Under the pieces are notes generated by a model. That model had not been told where the DNA came from, did not search any database, and worked only from the letters and a program-made list of their open reading frames with translations. The translations under genes were made by a program, and so were the position numbers. Source: Erysipelotrichaceae bacterium (GTDB taxonomy: Bacteria; Bacillota_I; Bacilli_A; Erysipelotrichales; Erysipelotrichaceae). Taken from it: 16,506 bases of DNA. Shown piece after piece: positions 7,975 to 13,568 of the stretch; position 1 is the first letter of the stretch, and each line of letters starts with the position of its first letter. Location of the stretch: NCBI GenBank assembly GCA_016302195.1, contig JAEDOA010000022.1:1-16506 (forward strand), read 5' to 3'.

Positions 7975-9078
7975 ATGAAATTAAAAAATGATTATGAACA
8001 TTGTTTGACTAATTTGGCTTGTTCCATTCAAAAATATTTTAACGTCGAGAACAAACATAATAGTTTAAGTAATATAGATAACATATTGAAAACATATCAA
8101 CCTGAAAATGTCATATTGTTTTTGTTTGATGGAATGGGAAGCAGAATAATAAAAAGGCATTTAAATAATGATGATTTTTTTATCAAAAATCAGATAGATG
8201 AATTAACTTCAGTTTTTCCAGCCACAACCACTGCTGCTACCACATCAGTAAAAACCGGGTTAAATCCATGTGAACACTTATGGCTGGGCTGGAATTGTTA
8301 TTTGTCAAATATCGATAAGACAATTACTTTATTCTTAGCTAAAGAAAAGGAAAATGGTGAAGATTGTCAGCAATTTATCGAGCATTATTCTGAAATCGAA
8401 GTTGAATCAATTTGCCAACAGGTTAAAAATAATGGTTATTTAAGTTGGGAAGTATCTAATTTCGGGGATATTGGTTATCAATCAATTGATGAAATGATGG
8501 ATATTGTAGAAAACTTAACCAAAAAGCAAGGGAAGAAGTTTATCTATGTATATGATACTGAACCTGATACAACCATGCATAAATATGGCCCAGACAGCCT
8601 TCAGGCAGTAGAGTTAATAAGGCAAAGAAATGAAAAAGTTCAACAACTGTGTCAAAGACTGACAAATAGCGTTGTTATTGTGGTAGCTGATCATGGCCAT
8701 AGAGAAGTTGAAGATATCTATTTAAAGGACTATCCTGAAATAGTTGATATGTTGGAAAGAACAACATCAATAGAAACAAGAGCTTGCAGTTTTAAGATTA
8801 AGCAGCAGTACTTAGATTTGTTTAAGGAAAAATTCAATCAGCTTTTTGGTAAATGGTTTGTTTTACTTAGTAAAGAGGAAGTAATACAACTTAATCTATT
8901 TGGAACTGGAAAACAACATAAAATGTTTTTAGATGCAATAGGTGATTATCTAGCGGTTGCTGTAGATAAATATACGTTGATTTATGGAGATTATCCATTA
9001 CATTCCACTCACGCTGGATATTGTGATGATGAAATTTATGTACCATTAATCGTTTATGAAAGCATGAAAGGAGAGTAA
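7975..9078 (+). CDS. Alkaline-phosphatase-superfamily phosphodiesterase/nucleotide pyrophosphatase-like protein
   Basis: A 367-residue metal-dependent phosphoesterase, probably using two zinc-type ions and a Thr nucleophile. Metal-site motifs appear in order: Asp52 in LFLFDGMG, the nucleophile region FPATTTAATTS (Thr84-86), Asp198 and His202 in DTEPDTTMHKYG, Asp239-His240 in VADHGH, and His346 in HSTHAGYCDDE. No signal peptide is visible, so it should act in the cytosol on an imported or internal ester. The start at 7975 is chosen because AAAAAGGAGGAAG lies directly upstream; an in-frame ATG at 7888 lies before the promoter and has no ribosome site. The exact substrate is unknown. Glycerophosphodiester, nucleotide or phosphonate-type substrates are all used in this superfamily. 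Confidence 0.87.
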   Translation: MKLKNDYEHCLTNLACSIQKYFNVENKHNSLSNIDNILKTYQPENVILFLFDGMGSRIIKRHLNNDDFFIKNQIDELTSVFPATTTAATTSVKTGLNPCEHLWLGWNCYLSNIDKTITLFLAKEKENGEDCQQFIEHYSEIEVESICQQVKNNGYLSWEVSNFGDIGYQSIDEMMDIVENLTKKQGKKFIYVYDTEPDTTMHKYGPDSLQAVELIRQRNEKVQQLCQRLTNSVVIVVADHGHREVEDIYLKDYPEIVDMLERTTSIETRACSFKIKQQYLDLFKEKFNQLFGKWFVLLSKEEVIQLNLFGTGKQHKMFLDAIGDYLAVAVDKYTLIYGDYPLHSTHAGYCDDEIYVPLIVYESMKGE

Positions 9079-9083
9079 ATGCA

Positions 9084-9839
9084 ATGCACTCATCAAAAAT
9101 TGAAACGGAATCATTAAGAAATGCTAGAGATTTAGGAGGAATCGTTAACAAATATGGCAGAAAAATAAAGCCAGGAAAACTGATTCGCTCTGATCAGTTA
9201 TTTGAAGGATCTAACAGTGATTTAAACCTTTTGTATGATAATTATAATGTTAGGACAATTGTTGATTTTCGTGAAGAAAGGGAAAAAGTTGAGAAACCAG
9301 ATCCGATACTGAAAAATCAGAAGTATGTTTTTAACCCAATATTTCCCGATTTGCACGCTGGGTTAACTCATGATGAAGAAAGCGAAAAAAGAAAGAAAAT
9401 GTGGGAAATGTCCAAAACTGACCCCAAAGTAGCGAAAGATGGAATGGTTTACTGTTATTTGAAGATGGCAGAAGATTATTCAACAGCTATGTATAAAAAA
9501 TTTCTAAAAGAGGTTATTAATAATGAAAATGGTATTTTATGGCATTGCGCTTTTGGAAAAGACCGTTGTGGTGTAGGGGCATATTTAGTATTAAAAGCAC
9601 TAGATGTGGATGATAATACATTAATGGAGGATTATTTGTATTCCAATGATTGTTTGCATCCAGGTAAAATTTGGACTGAATCAATTGAAGGATATGCTCA
9701 TTATGCTTTAGATTTTTATTTATTGGCATATTTAAATCGTGTTAATGAATTATATGGTAGTTTCGAGAACTACTTTGAGAATTATTTAGGAATCACAAAA
9801 GAAGTCAAAGAGATTTTGGCTGAAAAGTATTTAGATTAG
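9084..9839 (+). CDS. MptpB/LipA-type tyrosine/phosphoinositide phosphatase family protein
   Basis: A 251-residue Cys-based phosphatase of the Y_phosphatase3 type, which includes mycobacterial MptpB and listerial LipA, enzymes acting on phosphoproteins or phosphoinositides. The N-terminal signature is present: LRNARDLGG (11-19), GRKIKPGKLIRSDQL (25-39) and VRTIVDFREERE (56-67). The P-loop reads HCAFGKDRCG (154-163), with Cys155 as nucleophile and Arg161 binding phosphate. Cys162 stands where most relatives have Thr. There is no signal peptide, so it should be cytosolic. AAAGGAGAG (9067-9075) sets the start five bases after the phosphodiesterase stop. Coupling to that gene suggests successive removal of phosphate from one substrate, which is inference. 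Confidence 0.85.
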   Translation: MHSSKIETESLRNARDLGGIVNKYGRKIKPGKLIRSDQLFEGSNSDLNLLYDNYNVRTIVDFREEREKVEKPDPILKNQKYVFNPIFPDLHAGLTHDEESEKRKKMWEMSKTDPKVAKDGMVYCYLKMAEDYSTAMYKKFLKEVINNENGILWHCAFGKDRCGVGAYLVLKALDVDDNTLMEDYLYSNDCLHPGKIWTESIEGYAHYALDFYLLAYLNRVNELYGSFENYFENYLGITKEVKEILAEKYLD

Positions 9840-9840
9840 T

Positions 9841-10686
9841 ATGAAAGAATATTTTGTAAAATTGTTTAATGATATTAAAGAATTACTGCCAGAATTATTG
9901 CTGAAGGCATTTCTAATTGTTTTTATTTTTGTTGTTGCCAATATAATTATGGATAGAGTATCATCTCATACCAAAAAGGCAATCAATAAAGCAAATCAGA
10001 TGGATGATAAAGTAAAGGGCAAAAGCATTGTAACCACAATGACAATGACTAGAAGTGTTTGTCGTTATGCCATCTATTTTGTTGCGATACTGGTAGTAAT
10101 GAATGTTTTAGGTTTTGGCTCTGCTATTAACAATGTCTTAGTAACGGCAGGAGTAGGAGCTATGATAGTATCATTTGGTGCTCAAAGCTTAATTAAAGAT
10201 GTTATTACTGGAATATTATTGCTTTTTGAAAAACAATATTCAGTAGGAGATTATGTGAAGATTAATGAATATGAGGGATTTGTTACTTCGATTGCGATGA
10301 GAGTTACATATCTAGACAGTAAAGGTAAAAAAATCATAATTCCTAATGGACAAATTGAAACAGTTATTAATTATTCAAATGATTATTCTTTATTTGAATT
10401 AACTATACCTACAAGCTACAAAGATGATACAAATAAGGTGATAGAATTATTGAAAACAGTTGTAAAAAATTATTACGAAGAAAATAAAGGGAATTTTCTT
10501 AGTGAGCCAATAGTTCAGGGAGTAAGCAAGCTAAATGACAGCAGTGTAGATGTATATATCAATGGAAAGGTTAAACCGCTTTCTCAATGGTCAATAGAAA
10601 GAGAAATAAGACTTCTAATACTTAATAGTATGAAAGAAAACGGTTTTGAAATACCATTTAATCAAATTGATGTAAATATGAAATAA
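9841..10686 (+). CDS. MscS-family small-conductance mechanosensitive channel
   Basis: A 281-residue MscS-type channel that opens under membrane tension to release solutes during osmotic downshock. Three membrane segments are visible (about 18-38, 72-92 and 97-128). The third, pore-lining one contains the family sequence AGVGAMIVSFGAQSLIKDVI, followed by the beta domain KQYSVGDYVKI...EGFVTSI and the IIIPNGQI motif, then a mixed C-terminal domain. Length is close to E. coli MscS (286). It begins one base after the phosphatase stop, with only a weak ribosome site, so it is probably co-transcribed and translationally coupled. No terminator is seen after it; the met promoter starts 14 bases downstream. 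Confidence 0.95.
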   Translation: MKEYFVKLFNDIKELLPELLLKAFLIVFIFVVANIIMDRVSSHTKKAINKANQMDDKVKGKSIVTTMTMTRSVCRYAIYFVAILVVMNVLGFGSAINNVLVTAGVGAMIVSFGAQSLIKDVITGILLLFEKQYSVGDYVKINEYEGFVTSIAMRVTYLDSKGKKIIIPNGQIETVINYSNDYSLFELTIPTSYKDDTNKVIELLKTVVKNYYEENKGNFLSEPIVQGVSKLNDSSVDVYINGKVKPLSQWSIEREIRLLILNSMKENGFEIPFNQIDVNMK

Positions 10687-10699
10687 ATCATTTTTTCTC

Positions 10700-10728
10700 T
10701 TGAAATTATTTCATTATGGTTTTAAAAT
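10700..10728 (+). promoter_or_regulatory. Promoter of the met leader and metQNI
   Basis: TTGAAA (10700-10705), a 17-base spacer and TAAAAT (10723-10728) make a good sigma-A promoter. Transcription would start near 10735, only about 16 bases before the leader peptide start codon, a short leader that suits a translated attenuator. Confidence 0.65.
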
Positions 10729-10751
10729 ATTTTCATAAAGGAGGACGCAAG

Positions 10752-10838
10752 ATGACTGATACATTTAATCATGTAGCTATGATGGACAGTGTTATGATGA
10801 TGCCAATGCACATGTGTGTATCTTTTGTTTCGAAATAA
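10752..10838 (+). CDS. Methionine-rich leader peptide (28 aa) of the met operon attenuator
   Basis: A 28-codon ORF preceded by AAAGGAGG (10737-10744), seven bases from its ATG, one of the best ribosome sites in the window. Eight of 28 residues are Met (positions 1, 10, 11, 15, 16, 17, 19, 21). The core MMMPMHM spans codons 15-21 at 10794-10814. The stop is TAA (10836-10838). It shows no membrane segment or known domain. It lies between a promoter and an intrinsic terminator upstream of the methionine importer genes. Its most likely role is therefore regulatory: ribosomes slow at the Met codons when charged Met-tRNA is scarce, which decides the RNA fold downstream. The peptide need not have any function itself. 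The ORF is seen directly; the attenuation role is inferred from context and the paired RNA strands. Confidence 0.85.
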   Translation: MTDTFNHVAMMDSVMMMPMHMCVSFVSK

Positions 10839-10839
10839 G

Positions 10840-10888
10840 CGTCCAATCAAGCATTGTTATATATTAAAATAAAGCGGCTTATTGGATG
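10840..10888 (+). promoter_or_regulatory. Antiterminator helix of the met attenuator
   Basis: CGTCCAAT (10840-10847) pairs with ATTGGATG (10881-10888), including one G-U pair. After a single bulged C10848, AAGC (10849-10852) pairs with GCTT (10877-10880). This gives 12 pairs in total and excludes the terminator, because 10877-10888 is its upper 5' arm, loop and the first bases of its 3' arm. The upstream strand begins one base after the leader stop codon. A ribosome that finishes the leader covers it and termination follows. A ribosome held at the Met codons ending at 10814 leaves it free and transcription continues. Confidence 0.78.
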
Positions 10889-10899
10889 AGCCGTTTTTT
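10871..10899 (+). terminator. Intrinsic terminator of the met attenuator
   Basis: CGGCTTA (10875-10881) pairs with TGAGCCG (10887-10893) around TTGGA, extended by G-T and A-T pairs (10871-10874 with 10894-10897). The T-run is 10894-10899. It lies between the leader peptide and metQ, so every met transcript must pass it. Confidence 0.9.
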
Positions 10900-10919
10900 C
10901 ATTAAGGGGAGGATAAGAT

Positions 10920-10997
10920 ATGAGCACAGTTTTAGAAAAACTGATACAAGCCAATTATCATTCATTACGAATGCGAAGGATGATTCTAGAAAAATGA
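10920..10997 (+). CDS. Small ORF (25 aa) between attenuator and metQ, function unknown
   Basis: A 25-codon ORF begins MSTVLEKLIQ and ends RMRRMILEK. AAGGGGAGG (10904-10912) lies seven bases before its ATG, a strong ribosome site placed directly after the terminator T-run. Its stop TGA (10995-10997) overlaps an ATG at 10994 that is in frame with metQ. It is basic and probably helical, with no membrane segment, and I recognise no family. It may be a real micropeptide, a translation-coupling ORF for metQ or a second Met sensor (three Met), or a relic of sequence left when the operon was rearranged. The ribosome site and placement are the only support for translation. Confidence 0.5.
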   Translation: MSTVLEKLIQANYHSLRMRRMILEK

Positions 10998-11032
10998 TTT
11001 ACAAAATGAATGATAAAAAGAAGGAGAAATTT

Positions 11033-11887
11033 ATGAAAAAGATTATATCATTATTATTACTTGTTACAATTTTATTTTCACTTATCGGCTGTTCTAGCAA
11101 AAAGGACACTATTACTATCGCTGTTCCAAATGATTCAACAAATGAAGCAAGAGCTTTGTTGTTGTTAGAAAGCAATGGAATCATCAAATTAAAAGAAGAT
11201 GCCACTATTACAGCAACAATAAATGATATTGTTGAAAATCCTTATGGAATTGAATTTAAGGAAATTGAAGCAGCTCAACTTCCAAACTACTTAAAGGATG
11301 TAGACTATGCCATTATTAACTCAAATTACGCAATCAGCGCTGGTTTAAATCCAATCACAGATTCAATCTTAATTGAAGGTGGTGGAAGCTACTATGCTAA
11401 TATTTTAGCTGTTAAAGATGGCAATCAAGAAAATCCATTAGTATTGGCACTTCTTGCCGCTTTAAATAGCAGACAGGTTAAAGATTTCATTGATAAAAAG
11501 TATCAGGGTAGTGTAGTATCAACTGTCGAAAACTTAACAGATGGTTATGATGCTTCTATTGATTACAGTGCATTAGAAAATCAGACAATTACAGTTGCGT
11601 GTTCACCAACTCCTCATGGAGAGATTCTAAATATCGCAAAAGATATTTTAACTAGCAAGAATATTACTTTGGATATTAAGGAATACAATGATTATATTAT
11701 TCCTAATACAGTTGTAGAAGATGGCACTATTTTAGCTAATTATTTCCAACATTTACCATATCTAGAAGATTTCAATAAGAATAAAAATACTCATATTGTA
11801 TCAGTGGGGGCAATCCATGTCGAACCAATGGGGTTGTATGGAGGAAAGCAAACGGGTTTAGATAAGATTTATGATCAAAATAAGTAA
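11033..11887 (+). CDS. metQ: Methionine ABC importer substrate-binding lipoprotein MetQ, circularly permuted
   Basis: A 284-residue MetQ/NlpA-type lipoprotein that binds methionine outside the membrane for MetNI. The signal peptide ends at the lipobox SLIGC (Cys20). Residues 25-162 then match the normally C-terminal half of MetQ: TITIAVPNDSTNEARALLLL, DIVENP, IEAAQLPNYLKDVDYAIINS, SYYANILAVKDG and KDFIDKKYQGSVV. A linker of about 22 residues (163-184) leads to the normally N-terminal half (185-279): ITVACSPTPHGEIL, YNDYIIPNTVV, ANYFQHLPYLEDFN and VEPMGLY. The protein ends at GLDKIYDQNK, where ordinary MetQ would continue into the PND-TNEGRALLLL half. The mature protein has a single Met (266). 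Start 11033 is chosen for its ribosome site AAGGAG and signal peptide; the in-frame ATG at 10994 and the reading frame further upstream would spoil the signal. It overlaps metN by 17 bases. Confidence 0.9.
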   Translation: MKKIISLLLLVTILFSLIGCSSKKDTITIAVPNDSTNEARALLLLESNGIIKLKEDATITATINDIVENPYGIEFKEIEAAQLPNYLKDVDYAIINSNYAISAGLNPITDSILIEGGGSYYANILAVKDGNQENPLVLALLAALNSRQVKDFIDKKYQGSVVSTVENLTDGYDASIDYSALENQTITVACSPTPHGEILNIAKDILTSKNITLDIKEYNDYIIPNTVVEDGTILANYFQHLPYLEDFNKNKNTHIVSVGAIHVEPMGLYGGKQTGLDKIYDQNK

Positions 11888-12866
11888 TCTAACCAAAAAA
11901 TACAATAACGATGTGGTGGCACTAAACGGTGTCACTTTATCCGTCGATAAAGGTGATATTTATGGAATAATCGGATTATCAGGTGCTGGTAAAAGTACAC
12001 TGGTAAGATGTATAAATCTTTTGGAGCAACCTACAAGTGGTACTATCGAAATAGATGGTGTAGACTTGACAAAACTATCAAAAAAAGATTTGAGAGTTAA
12101 AAGAAAAGAGATTTCCATGATTTTCCAAAATTTTAATCTTCTACAACAAAAAAACGTTTTACAAAATGTCTTATTTCCCCTACAAATAAGTAATAATGAT
12201 AAACAATATTCACTAGAAAAGGCTAAAGATTTATTGAAAATGGTTGATTTGTCTGATAAATTAGACAGCTACCCTTCTCAATTATCAGGAGGGCAAAAAC
12301 AAAGAGTTGCGATAGCTAGAGCACTTGCCTGTGATCCTAAAGTATTATTGTGTGATGAACCAACTAGTGCTTTAGATCCTCAAACTACGGCATCTATTCT
12401 GCAATTGCTTAAAACAATTAATCAGAAATTAAATATCACTATTATTATGATTACCCACCAAATGAGTGTTGTTGAAAAGATATGCAATAAGGTTGCTATT
12501 TTATCTGAAGGAAAAGTTGCTGAGTCTGGACAAGTTAATGAAGTGTTCTCAAATCCTAAGTCATTAGCTGCAAAAAAACTTGTTTTCCCTGAAGGCTTTG
12601 ATGATATATTATCTATTTCTTCTAGTAAGAAGATGATTCGTATTGTTTTTGATGGTCAAAAGGTAACAGAGAAACCAATTATTGCCCTGATGAGTCAACA
12701 AACAGGTGTTTTAGCAAGTATTTCCTATGCCTCTACAAAAAGTATTGGAGGAAAGTTGTATGGTTCAATGATACTTACAGTTGATGATTCAAGCCAGCTA
12801 ACTAAAGTATTGGATTATCTAAACAGTAATGGTTTAATAGCTAGAGAGGTGAATTTAAATGATTGA
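11871..12866 (+). CDS. metN: Methionine ABC importer ATP-binding protein MetN with C-terminal NIL domain
   Basis: A 331-residue ATPase driving methionine import with MetI. Walker A is GLSGAGKST (35-43), Q-loop Gln86 lies in FQNFNLL, the signature is LSGGQKQR (138-145), Walker B ends in Asp162-Glu163 of LLCDEPTSALDP, and the H-loop is His196. Residues about 255-329 form a NIL (ACT-like) domain, which in E. coli MetN binds cytosolic methionine and shuts the importer off. Its presence indicates feedback inhibition of activity in addition to the transcriptional attenuator. The start codon lies inside metQ, with no strong ribosome site directly upstream, so translation is probably coupled. It overlaps metI by eight bases. 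Confidence 0.95.
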   Translation: MIKISNLTKKYNNDVVALNGVTLSVDKGDIYGIIGLSGAGKSTLVRCINLLEQPTSGTIEIDGVDLTKLSKKDLRVKRKEISMIFQNFNLLQQKNVLQNVLFPLQISNNDKQYSLEKAKDLLKMVDLSDKLDSYPSQLSGGQKQRVAIARALACDPKVLLCDEPTSALDPQTTASILQLLKTINQKLNITIIMITHQMSVVEKICNKVAILSEGKVAESGQVNEVFSNPKSLAAKKLVFPEGFDDILSISSSKKMIRIVFDGQKVTEKPIIALMSQQTGVLASISYASTKSIGGKLYGSMILTVDDSSQLTKVLDYLNSNGLIAREVNLND

Positions 12867-13530
12867 GGATTTACAGTTATTTTTATCGGAATTTCCTTTT
12901 GCTTTATGGGAGACATTTTATTCAACTCTATTAGCCACTCTATTTGCGGTGATAATTGGCTTACCACTAGGTGTATTGCTTGTAGTATCTAGAGAAGATG
13001 GCATTATGCCGCTAAATAAGAGTTTAATGAAGTTAATCGACTTGTTGATTAATATTCTACGCTCTGTTCCTTTTTTGATTTTAATGGTAGTTGTTATCCC
13101 ATTTACTAGACTTCTTATCGGGACAGCAGTAGGAACATTTGCTTCAATAGTTCCACTAGTCATTGCTTCGTTTCCATTTATAGCCCGACTAACTGAAACC
13201 TCACTTCTAGAAGTTGATAATGATATTATTGAAATGGCTCAATCTATGGGAGCAAATCCTTTTCAAATCATTGTAAAGGTTTTGCTTGCTGAAGCAATGC
13301 CTTCCCTGATAAATAATCTAACCACTGCAATAACTACAATATTATCTTATCAGGCTATGAGTGGAACAATTGGCGGAGGTGGACTAGGTAAAATCGCAAT
13401 AAATTATGGATATTATCGTTATCGATATTTAGTGATGATTCTCTCGGTTATTGTGTTAGTTATTCTAGTTCAATTGATTCAAAGCTGTGGTAGCTATATT
13501 GCGAGTAAGTGTGATAAAAGGTTAAAATAG
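12859..13530 (+). CDS. metI: Methionine ABC importer permease MetI
   Basis: A 223-residue permease with about five membrane segments, the size expected for MetI. The family motif near RSVPFLILMVVVIPF and the EAA loop MAQSMGANPFQIIVKVLL, which contacts MetN, are present. The glycine-rich SGTIGGGGLGKIAINYGYYR is characteristic of MetI. The ribosome site GAGAGGTG lies inside the end of metN, eight bases before the metN stop. The stop codon lies in the 5' arm of the following terminator, so this is the last gene of the met operon. Confidence 0.95.
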   Translation: MIEDLQLFLSEFPFALWETFYSTLLATLFAVIIGLPLGVLLVVSREDGIMPLNKSLMKLIDLLINILRSVPFLILMVVVIPFTRLLIGTAVGTFASIVPLVIASFPFIARLTETSLLEVDNDIIEMAQSMGANPFQIIVKVLLAEAMPSLINNLTTAITTILSYQAMSGTIGGGGLGKIAINYGYYRYRYLVMILSVIVLVILVQLIQSCGSYIASKCDKRLK

Positions 13531-13558
13531 TAGATGGATAAAATCTACTATTTTTTTT
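13526..13558 (+). terminator. Intrinsic terminator of the met operon
   Basis: AATAGTAGAT (13526-13535) pairs perfectly with ATCTACTATT (13543-13552) around a seven-base loop; the T-run is 13551-13558. The ribosome site of the next gene (GGAG, 13559-13562) abuts the T-run. Confidence 0.9.
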
Positions 13559-13568
13559 GGAGAGTATT

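Noticed and set aside
10886..11032. N-terminal extension of metQ (start at 10886 or at ATG 10994)
   Set aside because: It would put up to 49 residues before the lipoprotein signal peptide; AAGGAG at 11021-11026 fits ATG 11033. The region is better read as the attenuator tail and a separate 25-codon ORF.
10687..11032. S-box (SAM) or T-box riboswitch before metQNI
   Set aside because: No T-box GGGTGG-type motif or S-box core is visible; a promoter, a Met-rich ORF and a terminator fill the space.
11871..11887. Frameshift between metQ and metN
   Set aside because: The 17-base overlap is in different frames, both proteins have complete family-typical ends at that point, and MetN begins with its normal MIKISNLTKKY start.
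13557..13568. TTG start of the methyltransferase at 13557
   Set aside because: It would place the terminator T-run and the GGAG ribosome site inside or against the coding region; ATG 13569 begins the conserved TRAM domain with a proper site.
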